Source: Marinobacter excellens HL-55 (lineage in GTDB: Bacteria > Pseudomonadota > Gammaproteobacteria > Pseudomonadales > Oleiphilaceae). Taken from it: DNA of 64,000 nucleotides. The notes under the pieces are model-generated. The model saw only the letters and a list, made by a program, of their open reading frames with translations, made no database searches and was not told the DNA's origin. The stretch spans positions 124,001 through 188,000 of the forward strand of contig LJZQ01000001.1 in assembly GCA_001314845.1 (NCBI GenBank), written 5' to 3'. This document shows, piece by piece, positions 18,655 to 27,168 of the stretch (the stretch's first letter is position 1; each line of letters begins with the position of its first letter). Position numbers and translations under genes: made by a program.

Positions 18655-18891
18655 ATGAAACCCATGCTTAAGATCAGCGCACTCTTGGCGCTAGGCCTCT
18701 TTGTTGCGGGCTGCTCGGACAGCTCCAACAACAACCGGGGCCAGGACCTGAAACTCTCAGTGGACTTCACCACGTTCGTTAAGAACGAGATTCAGCGCAC
18801 CGAAGATGACCGCAAGCCGGTAAGTATCAATAACCTGGAGTTCAGCTTCAATGATCAAGATAACGAACAGGCGTTCGACAACCTGTTCTGA
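18655..18891 (+). CDS. small lipoprotein of the DUF4331 operon
   Basis: A 78-residue lipoprotein: lipobox FVAGCSDS with the lipidated Cys at residue 20, then an Asn/Ser linker and a short acidic domain (LKLSVDFTTFVKNEIQRT, ending NEQAFDNLF). AAGGAGG precedes the ATG, an excellent site. It starts 20 bases after the DUF4331 stop and its 3' end may overlap the TPR gene by 41 bases. The family is not recognised. The genetic position suggests a partner of the DUF4331 protein at the membrane. Confidence 0.82.
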   Translation: MKPMLKISALLALGLFVAGCSDSSNNNRGQDLKLSVDFTTFVKNEIQRTEDDRKPVSINNLEFSFNDQDNEQAFDNLF

Positions 18892-20092
18892 TCACGGCGT
18901 ACTCTGCTACCAGCCTGCCGGAAGCGGCAAGCTGGTAGCCTTTGCTCCTGTCCTTCGGGGCAGAGCCTTTTCGGCCATCCTGACAGGGATGACTGTTTTT
19001 GGCTCTGCAGCTTGGGCAGCACCCGCCGATATCAGAACCGACTTCCATGACACCGACATCCTGGTTACGCTGCCGCAAGCCGCATTAACCCAAACGTCGC
19101 TGCCCGACAACGCAACAGAGCTGGCAGACATCGTGCAGCAGCAGATCCTTCACGCCCGACGTGAGGGCGACCCCAGGTACCTCGGGTATGCCAGCGGTTT
19201 ACTCCTGCAATGGCCCGACAGCCGCCTGACAGACAGGCTGAGAGTTTTGCGAGCCACGGTCCAGCAGAGCCTGCATCAATTTGACGATGCCCGGGCCGAT
19301 CTTCAAACCGTCATCACCACCACCCATGACCCGGTTCAGCGCCTGCAGGCTCATCTGACACTGGCAAACCTCGAGTTAGTGCAAGGCCGCTACGAGAATG
19401 CCGCCAAGCATTGCCAAGCGTTGATTGAACGTTCACCTGGGCTGGTTGCCCACAGTTGCCAGGCACAGGTTCAGGGCCGAACCGGGCAACCCCAGTTAGC
19501 CTATGAGGAGCTTCTGGAGCTCACGCGCGGCGCGCGCCAGGCAGACATCACATCAAGGCTTTGGGCCGAGGGTACGCTTGCGGATCTAGCGGCCCAGTTG
19601 GGCGATCCCCGCGCACGTAATCACTGGCAGTTCATACTCAGTCAGGAACCTGAAGATCTCTACACCCGCGCACGACTGGCTGACTGGTTTCTGGACAATC
19701 GCCAGCCAGAGAAAGCGGTCGCTCTGACGGAGGGCTATGAGCAGGTCGATTCGCTGGCGGTTATCCGTGCCATTGCGATGACTCAAACCGATCACCCGAA
19801 AGCCACAACATTAGTTACAGGCCTTCAGGAGCGGTTTTCCGAAGCTCGCTGGCGGGGAAGCCTGCTGCATGAGCGGGACCTGGCACGGTTTCAATTGGAT
19901 GTGGAAGAGCGGGCAGACGAAGCACTGAACCACGCGCTTGCAAACTGGCAAGACCAACGAGAGCCAGAAGATACACGACTCGTGTTGCGCGCCAGTCTCG
20001 CAGCCGGTGATGAAGCACGCGCAAGCACGGTTTTAAACTGGCTCAGACAACATCGGCAAACCGACCATCGCTTTCCGGAGACCGACTCATGA
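18851..20092 (+). CDS. exported TPR-repeat protein
   Basis: Up to 413 residues. The C-terminal about 330 residues are helical repeats of TPR type (DDARADLQTVITTTHDPVQR, AHLTLANLELVQGRYENAA, NRQPEKAVALTEGYEQVDSL). A hydrophobic signal-like stretch AFSAILTGMTVFGSAAWA ends near residue 56, so it should be periplasmic. The start is uncertain: the ATG at 18851 lies inside the lipoprotein gene and gives a long basic leader, while the internal ATG at 18989 would cut the signal. Its stop overlaps the next ATG (ATGA), showing tight coupling to the HupE/UreJ-like gene. Probably a scaffold for the DUF4331 system. Confidence 0.75.
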   Translation: MIKITNRRSTTCSDHGVLCYQPAGSGKLVAFAPVLRGRAFSAILTGMTVFGSAAWAAPADIRTDFHDTDILVTLPQAALTQTSLPDNATELADIVQQQILHARREGDPRYLGYASGLLLQWPDSRLTDRLRVLRATVQQSLHQFDDARADLQTVITTTHDPVQRLQAHLTLANLELVQGRYENAAKHCQALIERSPGLVAHSCQAQVQGRTGQPQLAYEELLELTRGARQADITSRLWAEGTLADLAAQLGDPRARNHWQFILSQEPEDLYTRARLADWFLDNRQPEKAVALTEGYEQVDSLAVIRAIAMTQTDHPKATTLVTGLQERFSEARWRGSLLHERDLARFQLDVEERADEALNHALANWQDQREPEDTRLVLRASLAAGDEARASTVLNWLRQHRQTDHRFPETDS

Positions 20093-21219
20093 ACCGCCAT
20101 TTGGTTACACGGTTACTGCTGCTTGCGGCACTCCTGGCAGGCCCGTCATTGGCTTGGGCACACAAGGCAAGCGATGCGTTTATCTACCTTGACCTGGACC
20201 AGTCCACCATAAGAGTGGATATCGCACTCAGAGATCTAGCTTTGGAAGTACCGCTCGACCGTAATGCCGATCAGCAAATCAGCGGTGCCGAGTTGAGAGC
20301 CGCCAGAGACGCTATTACCCGTTATCTGGAGAAGGGACTGACGCTGGCCAATCATGGCAGTAGCTGCGCGCTCCGAGGTGAACAATGGGGGCTATCCACT
20401 CACAGCGATGGGCCCTATGCTGCGGCGTTTTACCGGTTCGCTTGCGCGAACGGGCAAGCACCAGAATCTCTGACCTACACGCTTCTGTTTGATCGAGACC
20501 CACTGCACAGGGGGCTGGTCAGTTTGACCGAGGGAGGGCAGGAAACACTCGCCGTTATTGCACCTGACGCCACCACGCTGGCTTTGGACGCAACCGGGTT
20601 TGGCAGTGCACGTCTGTTCGGCACCTTTCTGTATGAAGGCATCATTCATTTATTGATCGGGCTTGATCATGTTCTGTTTTTGCTGGTGTTGATGCTGCCG
20701 GCTACAATTCGCCGACGCGACGCCACTCAACCAGGAAACACTGCCGATCCCGTGGGCCTGAAACCGAGGCTGCTTGAACTGATCGGCATCGTCAGTGCCT
20801 TTACCGTCGCACACTCTGTTACGCTCGGTCTGTCAGCGCTCGGCGTGGTGCGACCGCCCATTGCCTGGGTGGAAACCATTATCGCGTTGTCCATCGCGTT
20901 GGCAGCTCTGAATGTCGTATGGCCGATACTGGGCCGAAAAACCTGGAAGCTGGCTTTTGGTTTTGGACTTATTCACGGGTTCGGATTTGCCAGCGTACTG
21001 GGTGATCTAACGGCCGATGTTTCGCAACTGACAGTGGCTCTTGCCGGGTTCAATCTCGGCGTGGAACTTGGTCAGGTAGCGCTGGTGCTGGTGGTTTTCC
21101 CACTGCTGTATGTTTGCGCCCGCTCAAGGCTTTACGAGCGCGCAGCCGTGCCAGTCATGTTGATGGCAGTCGGCGCATTAAGCCTGTATTGGGTGGTGGA
21201 AAGGGTCGCCGAAATATAG
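20089..21219 (+). CDS. HupE/UreJ-like membrane protein
   Basis: A 376-residue protein. Signal peptide (cleavage after AWA, residue 24); a periplasmic domain of about 150 residues with an EF-hand-like loop DRNADQQISGAE (57-68); then six or seven membrane helices with His-bearing motifs HLLIGLDH (187-194), TVAHSVTLG (239-247) and LIHGFGFASVLGD (294-306). The H-x5-DH arrangement resembles HupE/UreJ nickel permeases, so metal transport or sensing is a fair hypothesis, but these large two-part proteins are uncharacterised as far as I know. No urease or hydrogenase genes are in the window. Last gene of the DUF4331 operon. Confidence 0.85.
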   Translation: MNRHLVTRLLLLAALLAGPSLAWAHKASDAFIYLDLDQSTIRVDIALRDLALEVPLDRNADQQISGAELRAARDAITRYLEKGLTLANHGSSCALRGEQWGLSTHSDGPYAAAFYRFACANGQAPESLTYTLLFDRDPLHRGLVSLTEGGQETLAVIAPDATTLALDATGFGSARLFGTFLYEGIIHLLIGLDHVLFLLVLMLPATIRRRDATQPGNTADPVGLKPRLLELIGIVSAFTVAHSVTLGLSALGVVRPPIAWVETIIALSIALAALNVVWPILGRKTWKLAFGFGLIHGFGFASVLGDLTADVSQLTVALAGFNLGVELGQVALVLVVFPLLYVCARSRLYERAAVPVMLMAVGALSLYWVVERVAEI

Positions 21220-21228
21220 GCAACAAAG

Positions 21229-21256
21229 CTGGCCGGTGCGCTTGGCGCCCGGCCAG
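21229..21256. terminator. hairpin between convergent genes
   Basis: An eight-pair stem CTGGCCGG / CCGGCCAG lies just after the HupE/UreJ-like stop. Only a weak T-rich stretch follows (GTTCTATTT), so it is a probable but imperfect terminator for the DUF4331 operon. Confidence 0.55.
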
Positions 21257-21276
21257 GTTCTATTTCATGGATTTCG

Positions 21277-21885
21277 TCAGTGCAAAGCACGCATTTGCCG
21301 AGGATAGAGCGCTGCGCTGACTTCTGGCTCTTCCAGTAACTCGGCGAGTTCCCGATCAATATCGGTTTCTTCGCCTTCGTCGGGAAGTGGCTCAAACAGG
21401 GTGCTCAGCCAGGCCGCCACAGACGGTGCACTGTCCCGATCATAGTCGGTAGACAACGCCTTGATACGGCGAAAACCAATGATCCTCTGGTGCTTGGGAT
21501 CACGGATTTGCTCAAAGCCCCGCCAATAGATTCTGTCACGGGTGTGCAACTGCACGAACAGAGTATCGATGGGGCCGTTGTCGTCGTGTTCGCTGTCTTC
21601 GTCTTCAGCCTGCATTTGGGGCTGATCGGTGTCCGTTGGTTTGCGGCGGATGGTGGTCCAGGCAGGATACAGCACCGCCACGGCGTCTGCTTCGACATGC
21701 TCGCGGGCCGCCCGCAATATCAGACCCCAGCGGGCCTTGTCGGCATCGGTTTCCAGAGAGTTGATGGGCAGGTCGTAGCTCTGTTCACTGGACAGAACTA
21801 TCGCCATCATCGGGGCATCCAGTTCGCCCATGGCCTCGGCCTGTGCTACGGATACCAATTCGTCGATTGCCATCGATTGGTTCAT
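21277..21885 (-). CDS. conserved-looking hypothetical protein
   Basis: A 202-residue acidic, apparently cytoplasmic protein with no signal peptide or membrane helix. The first half is alpha/beta-like (APMMAIVLSSEQSYDLPINS, then ADAVAVLYPAWTTIRRK), followed by a Glu/Asp-rich linker and a C-terminal acidic helix (EETDIDRELAELLEEPE). The codon pattern matches the neighbouring real genes and antisense frames are shorter. I do not recognise the family. It is convergent with the DUF4331 operon. Confidence 0.75.
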   Translation of the reverse strand: MNQSMAIDELVSVAQAEAMGELDAPMMAIVLSSEQSYDLPINSLETDADKARWGLILRAAREHVEADAVAVLYPAWTTIRRKPTDTDQPQMQAEDEDSEHDDNGPIDTLFVQLHTRDRIYWRGFEQIRDPKHQRIIGFRRIKALSTDYDRDSAPSVAAWLSTLFEPLPDEGEETDIDRELAELLEEPEVSAALYPRQMRALH

Positions 21886-22024
21886 AAGATGCTCGCCTCC
21901 TCGATGCCATCAGGATGGTCAGGAACTCGGTTCCTGCTTACAGCATAGCCTGTTCCGCCTGCAAAGATAAACGTGGAGTTTACGGGCGCGGATCACAAAC
22001 CGCGCCGGTTTCACCCAAAAAACG

Positions 22025-23512
22025 TCAGAACGCGTTTTCCAGGCGCTCGTAATTAGCAAACCAGGGACTGGCTTCCTCAAGCTGGGCGGCCAGTTGCAGC
22101 AGGCGATCTTCGCCACCTTGGGCGGCGCCAAACTGAACACCGACCGGCAAGCCGTCGCGGGTCCAGTGCATGGGGACCGACATGGCCGGCGTTCCAGTCA
22201 GGTTCGCCAACTGGGTGAACGGTGTCCGGGCCAGACTTTCGAGCGCCATCTGATCCACCTGGCCACTGCGATGAACCAGCTTGCCCGCCTTCAGGGTTAA
22301 CATCAGTTTTGCGATCAGTTTCAGATGCGACGGCGTGTCCATTTCTCCGATTTTTGCGGACAGCTGTCCCGTTGTCGGGCACAGGTACAGATCGAAACTG
22401 GCAAAGAACGCACCCAGTGCCCGGGCGAACTCGTTCCATTGCTGGCGACGGCGAACATAGTCGGGCAGAGGCATGGTGCGCCCCAGCATGCCCAGTAAAC
22501 GGGTCTCCAATTCAAAATCCTTGTCGCTGGCGCCGAACTGCTCCTTCGCTTTGTCCATCATCGATGACACTTCGCCGAAATACAGGGCCAGATAACAACG
22601 TGCCAGCGCCATGCCGTCGAACTCCGGGCGGGCATACTCAACATGGTGCCCCAGGCCCTCGAGTATCCGGGCGGTTTCTTCCACCGCGGCCACGCACTCC
22701 GGCGCGACGTCAGTACCGTATGGCGAAGCGGTGAACACACCGATTCTGAGCCGGCCCGGCGACTGCTGCATGAGCTCCAGCCAGGAGGTTGCAGGGCCCG
22801 GTATTCCGAAAGGATCACCGCTGGCCGTCCCGGCAAGGACATCCAGCATGCCGGCGCTATCGCGCACTGTGCGGGTGACCACATGATCGGTGGACGCACC
22901 GGTCCAGGCTTCGCCGACTTGGGGGCCAGAAGATATTCGGCCACGAGACGGCTTCAAGCCGAACAATCCGTTATAGGCCGCCGGAATTCGAATCGAGCCC
23001 CCACCATCATTGGCACCGGCCATCGGCACGATACCTGCCGCCACGGCCGCACCCGAACCGCCACTGGAACCACCCGGGGTCAGTTCGGTATTCCAGGGAT
23101 TGCGGCTGGGGCCCCATAACACGGACTCGGTTACAGCTTTCAGGCCAAGCTCTGGCGTTGCCGTGCGGCCAAGGAAAACCAGGCCGCCGTTGCGGGCACG
23201 TTCAACAAACTCCGAATCCCGACTCGGGATATTCTGGCGCAATGCACGGCTACCGTAGGTGCACGGTTGCCCGGCCTGTTCCTGGGCCAGATCTTTCAGC
23301 AGGATCGGCACGCCGGCAAACGGTGCCTCTGACGGTACGGTCTGGCTCAGCGCCTCCGTATACTGAGGCTGACAGACCGCGTTGAGGGCGCGGTTCACCT
23401 GATTGGCGCGTTCTACCGCAGCGTCTACCACCTGCCGTTGGCTAACATCGCCCCGGCGAATCAGATCAGCCAGTGCGGTGGCGTCGTATCTCAGGTATTC
23501 GGACTGTTTCAT
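22025..23512 (-). CDS. amidase (amidase signature family)
   Basis: A 495-residue amide hydrolase with the Ser-cisSer-Lys triad: Lys in VPILLKDLAQEQAG, the cis-Ser and nucleophile Ser in the glycine-serine-rich TPGGSSGGSGAAVAAG, followed by GGGSIRIPAAYNGLFGLKPS. The motif context resembles enzymes annotated as 6-aminohexanoate-cyclic-dimer hydrolase, but the substrate cannot be assigned. It is not GatA: no gatB or gatC nearby. The ATG at 23512, with AGGG upstream, is preferred to a longer start at 23542. Confidence 0.9.
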   Translation of the reverse strand: MKQSEYLRYDATALADLIRRGDVSQRQVVDAAVERANQVNRALNAVCQPQYTEALSQTVPSEAPFAGVPILLKDLAQEQAGQPCTYGSRALRQNIPSRDSEFVERARNGGLVFLGRTATPELGLKAVTESVLWGPSRNPWNTELTPGGSSGGSGAAVAAGIVPMAGANDGGGSIRIPAAYNGLFGLKPSRGRISSGPQVGEAWTGASTDHVVTRTVRDSAGMLDVLAGTASGDPFGIPGPATSWLELMQQSPGRLRIGVFTASPYGTDVAPECVAAVEETARILEGLGHHVEYARPEFDGMALARCYLALYFGEVSSMMDKAKEQFGASDKDFELETRLLGMLGRTMPLPDYVRRRQQWNEFARALGAFFASFDLYLCPTTGQLSAKIGEMDTPSHLKLIAKLMLTLKAGKLVHRSGQVDQMALESLARTPFTQLANLTGTPAMSVPMHWTRDGLPVGVQFGAAQGGEDRLLQLAAQLEEASPWFANYERLENAF

Positions 23513-23609
23513 CGGCAACCCTGTTTGTTGTTTTCTATCCAAACACCCCTGGACATTTGGGGTATAAACCGGAAACTCAGGAGCTTACGCCAATCCCAAA
23601 GTGAGTTCC

Positions 23610-24377
23610 ATGGACCTGACCTTGTTTCCGGAGGCCATAAGCCCAACGGTTGCCATTTTTCTTCTACTGGCGTCCGTCATCACTTCGATGCTGACGGCCG
23701 TGCTCGGTGCCGGTGGTGGCGTTCTCCTGTTGATCCTGATGGCCACCTGGATGCCCCCGGTAGCGATTATTCCGGTGCATGGCATGATTCAGCTGGGCTC
23801 CAACAGCGGCCGGGCCGTGCTGACCCGCCGCCACATTGACTGGAAAGTGATCGCCGCCTTGACTCCCGGCGTTATTGCAGGCGCGGCCCTTGGGGCCTGG
23901 TTGCTGGTCGACCTGCCCGCTCATCTTTGGCAATTATCTATTGCGCTGTTTGTGCTGTATCTGTGTTGGGGCCCGAAACTGCCGAAAGCCTCTTTCGGGC
24001 CTGTGGGTATTTTTGTGGCGTCTGCCGTCACCAGCTTTGTCAGCCTGTTTGTCGGCGCCACTGGCCCTTTAGTGGCCGCCTTTATCAAGCAGATCCATCA
24101 GGACCGCTTCAAAACGGTGGCCACTTTTGCCGCCGCCATGACGCTGCAACACGCCCCCAAAGCACTGGTGTTCGGCATTGCCGGGTTTGTATTCTCGGAC
24201 TGGCTGCTGTTTATTCTGGCGATGATCGCCTGCGGCTTTGCCGGTACCTGGCTGGGCCTGCACGTGCTGAAGTCCATGACCAACCGCTGGTTCAGCCTGG
24301 CTTTCAATCTGGTGCTGACATTGATGGCCGTACGCTTGCTGTGGCAGGCCGCAGTGTCTGCGGGCTGGATCAGCTAG
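23610..24377 (+). CDS. sulfite exporter TauE/SafE family protein
   Basis: A 255-residue inner-membrane protein with seven to eight helices and the two TauE repeats (LGAGGGVLLLILMATWMPPV and FVGATGPLVAAFIKQIHQDR begin the repeats). The family exports sulfite, sulfoacetate or related organosulfur anions; the substrate here is unknown. An in-frame GTG at 23601 is an alternative start and neither has a clear ribosome-binding site. It is divergent from the amidase gene and monocistronic. Confidence 0.88.
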   Translation: MDLTLFPEAISPTVAIFLLLASVITSMLTAVLGAGGGVLLLILMATWMPPVAIIPVHGMIQLGSNSGRAVLTRRHIDWKVIAALTPGVIAGAALGAWLLVDLPAHLWQLSIALFVLYLCWGPKLPKASFGPVGIFVASAVTSFVSLFVGATGPLVAAFIKQIHQDRFKTVATFAAAMTLQHAPKALVFGIAGFVFSDWLLFILAMIACGFAGTWLGLHVLKSMTNRWFSLAFNLVLTLMAVRLLWQAAVSAGWIS

Positions 24378-24514
24378 AGCGGATCGCTGCCTGATGTAAC
24401 TGGCACGGAGATGACCGCGGACCAACCTCCACCATCGGCGGTGGTTAATTGCTTTTACGATAAAAATCGTAGCAAACCACAAGGGTAACGTCAGATTCTC
24501 ACTTGTAATTCGAG

Positions 24515-24529
24515 TGATAATCGTTATTA
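24515..24529 (+). promoter_or_regulatory. putative Fur box upstream of exbB
   Basis: TGATAATCGTTATTA matches 13 of 15 positions of the 7-1-7 Fur consensus TGATAATCATTATCA. It sits 33 bases before the exbB start in an AT-rich stretch, the right place for iron-dependent repression of the exbB-exbD-exbD-tonB operon. Confidence 0.7.
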
Positions 24530-24562
24530 TTTAGTTCTACTTTAATCTTTGAGCGATTCCGT

Positions 24563-25348
24563 ATGAATTCCCTCAGCGCCGCATCGGCTGCCCTTTCAGA
24601 ACATGGTCCGCTCGCCCAGCTGGTAGACATGGGCGGTCCCGTCATGTGGGTGCTGATTGCCATTGCTTTGATCGGGGTGATGACATTCCTGTACCTAATG
24701 ATGCTGGGCACCTTCTATGCGCCCCGGCTAACCAGATCAATCCGGCAAATGATTGACCAGTGGCAAAAATCACCTGCAGACGCCCGCCCGAGCGATCTGC
24801 AAAGCAAGGCCGGACTGTTTGGGCGCACCAATCCGCTCATGCATTTGCTGGCAAACACCATGTCGGCCTGCCAGTCCAACCCCAACACGACCGCCGTTCG
24901 TGAAACAGCGGTGCGCGACGCCCAGCGATCACTGGAGCCTTTTGAAGCGCCCCTGAAGATCATTGAGGTAATTGCCGCCCTTGCCCCGCTGCTGGGTCTG
25001 CTTGGTACCGTCATGGGCATGATGGAAGCGTTCAGTGCCATGGCCGCCACCGAAGGCCGCGCCAACGCCAGCCAGCTCAGTGGTGGAATTTACGAGGCGC
25101 TGACCACAACCGCCGCAGGGCTTATTGTCGCCATTCCGTTTGCAGCCCTGGCGGCGTGGATCGAATTCCGCCTGCGCAGGATTCATCAAACCATCAACAG
25201 CACCCTGGTCAGCGTGTTCAATGTCATCCGTGTTGGCGAGCCCGTCGTTGCCCCCGAGGCCATCGAGCCGCAGCACAAGGCTCCCGCTCCAGTCGCCGAT
25301 GATTACGGTGTTAGCGACAACCCGCGTTTTGCCCATGCAACTGGTTGA
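24563..25348 (+). CDS. exbB: ExbB-type proton channel subunit (MotA/TolQ/ExbB family)
   Basis: A 261-residue inner-membrane protein. A TM helix near residues 25-50 (GPVMWVLIAIALIGVMTFLY) and two more in the MotA_ExbB domain (IIEVIAALAPLLGLLGTVMGMMEAF begins near 132; GIYEALTTTAAGLIVAIPFAALA begins near 175) build the pentameric channel that converts proton motive force to work on TonB. The conserved Thr and Pro residues of the family are present. It overlaps the next gene by 14 bases. It is preceded by a Fur box, so iron limitation should induce it. Confidence 0.93.
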   Translation: MNSLSAASAALSEHGPLAQLVDMGGPVMWVLIAIALIGVMTFLYLMMLGTFYAPRLTRSIRQMIDQWQKSPADARPSDLQSKAGLFGRTNPLMHLLANTMSACQSNPNTTAVRETAVRDAQRSLEPFEAPLKIIEVIAALAPLLGLLGTVMGMMEAFSAMAATEGRANASQLSGGIYEALTTTAAGLIVAIPFAALAAWIEFRLRRIHQTINSTLVSVFNVIRVGEPVVAPEAIEPQHKAPAPVADDYGVSDNPRFAHATG

Positions 25349-25730
25349 ACCCAGGCCCAGCCGCCCCATTCCGATACGGATTACACCACTGATTGACGTG
25401 GTGTTTATCCTGCTGGTGTTTTTCATGCTGACCACACGATTGCTGCCGGTGGATTACCTGGAGCTTGGCAACGACACTCAAGACCGCAGCAGCGTCACCG
25501 GTGATCCCATACCCGAACTTCAGGTCAGCGCGAACGGCCTGATCAACTGGCAGGATACCCGCTATTCATTAAGCGAGTTGCTGCCCGCCCTGAGTGCGGC
25601 CGGCATCAGAGAAGCCAATCTGACAACGACCCTCGACAGCACGCTGGCAGATTTCACCCGCACCCTGAGCGCACTGGATAACGCCGGTGTCACTGCTCAC
25701 TGGAAACGCAGCGCAACACCTGACTCATGA
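25335..25730 (+). CDS. exbD: ExbD-type biopolymer transport protein, first copy
   Basis: A 131-residue protein: short cytoplasmic N-terminus, one TM helix (PLIDVVFILLVFFML, residues 18-32) and a periplasmic domain. The TM Asp at residue 21 corresponds to the essential proton-carrying Asp of E. coli ExbD. A much longer frame opening at 25125 overlaps exbB and is discarded; ATG 25335 gives the family's normal N-terminus. It overlaps exbB by 14 bases and the next gene by 4 (ATGA), indicating coupled translation. Confidence 0.92.
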   Translation: MQLVEPRPSRPIPIRITPLIDVVFILLVFFMLTTRLLPVDYLELGNDTQDRSSVTGDPIPELQVSANGLINWQDTRYSLSELLPALSAAGIREANLTTTLDSTLADFTRTLSALDNAGVTAHWKRSATPDS

Positions 25731-26133
25731 CGCAACTTGTGCCACCACCGTCCACCTCCGGCAAGGGGCTGCTGGAGCGTGTTGAAGACGCGCTTCTGCC
25801 CCTGATCAACCTGGTCTTTCTATTGCTGATGTTTTTTATTGTGGCTGGGCAGCTGACCAACGAGCCGTTGCCGGAACTGCCCGGAACGACCCCGCAGAAG
25901 CAGGTGCGATCGCCAGACGCCGACTTGATGGTGCGGGCTGATGGCCAATGGCTGGTAGATGGCCAGGCTCTTACCGGCGGGTCGCTGCTGGAGGCACTGC
26001 CGGTGCCCGATGACAACCAGCCACTGAAAATTGCCGCCGACCAGTCGCTCACCATGACCGACCTGGAGACCCTGTTACAGCTTCTGGAACAGGGCGGCTA
26101 CGCTCAGGTGCTGCTGCTGACGGAGCCGAAGGC

Positions 26134-26137
<4 letters not shown>
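25727..26137 (+). CDS. ExbD-like protein, second copy, lacking the TM aspartate
   Basis: A 136-residue ExbD/TolR-family protein with the same layout as its neighbour: N-terminal tail, TM helix [17 protein letters not shown] (residues 25-41) and a periplasmic domain. The position of the essential Asp is Asn (residue 28, codon AAC at 25808-25810), so it should not carry protons itself. It may form a mixed ExbD dimer with the upstream copy or play a structural role. Overlaps both neighbours by four bases. Confidence 0.88.
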
Positions 26138-26868
<731 letters not shown>

Positions 26869-26995
26869 TTCCGCACCATGCCGGCGCGAACCGCACTGAG
26901 CCGGTGCAGCCCATCATTCCATCGCCACCAAACCAAGCTTTTCTAAAACATGTTAATGACTGATTAAAAAGCGCTTTCTGACTATTCCCCAAGAC

Positions 26996-27011
26996 TGGCA
27001 CGATGCCTGCT
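26996..27011 (+). promoter_or_regulatory. sigma-54 promoter for the FNT transporter
   Basis: TGGCACGATGCCTGCT fits the consensus TGGCACG-N4-TTGC-W with one mismatch and has the required 10 bases between the GG and GC elements. The start point would be near 27022, 147 bases before the transporter start. Nitrogen control (NtrC-type activation) is the likeliest reason for such a promoter here. Confidence 0.65.
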
Positions 27012-27023
27012 CATACGGATTCA

Positions 27024-27124
27024 GCAGATGGTATTTTCTGCCCACACACAAAATTTGTTTCAGACGACGGCGTCTGCTCATACCTGCCAACGAATGGCGG
27101 CTTATGAGCGACGCCGTTTTTTTT
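27024..27124 (+). promoter_or_regulatory. attenuator-like leader of the FNT transporter
   Basis: Three elements occur in order: a five-pair hairpin (27024-27041), a hairpin CAGACG / CGTCTG (27061-27076), and a strong terminator whose left arm (27067-27082) reuses the second half of that hairpin, pairs with 27103-27117 over 15 bases with one bulge, and ends in T8. The second and third structures cannot form together, which is the layout of a terminator/antiterminator switch. The rest of the 300-base gap after tonB holds the sigma-54 promoter and nothing else I recognise. Confidence 0.65.
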
Positions 27125-27168
27125 CGCCTGTCGAAAAGACAGCCAGAAAAAGCTCAGGGGATAACGCT

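Noticed and set aside
22094..23258. Several long open frames on the plus strand across the amidase gene
   Set aside because: They are antisense shadows of a gene with clear amidase motifs and carry Arg/Pro/Ala-rich compositions typical of high-G+C shadows.
22025..23512. GatA subunit of amidotransferase
   Set aside because: No gatB or gatC is adjacent and the motif context fits stand-alone amidases better.
25125..25334. Extended N-terminus of the first ExbD from ATG 25125
   Set aside because: The added 70 residues are an out-of-frame reading of exbB; ATG 25335 gives the normal ExbD start.
27011..27124. ANTAR (NasT/NasR-type) tandem hexaloop motif in the FNT leader
   Set aside because: The two hairpins have 8-base and 4-base loops and do not show A at position 1 with G at position 4; only the general attenuator layout is supported.
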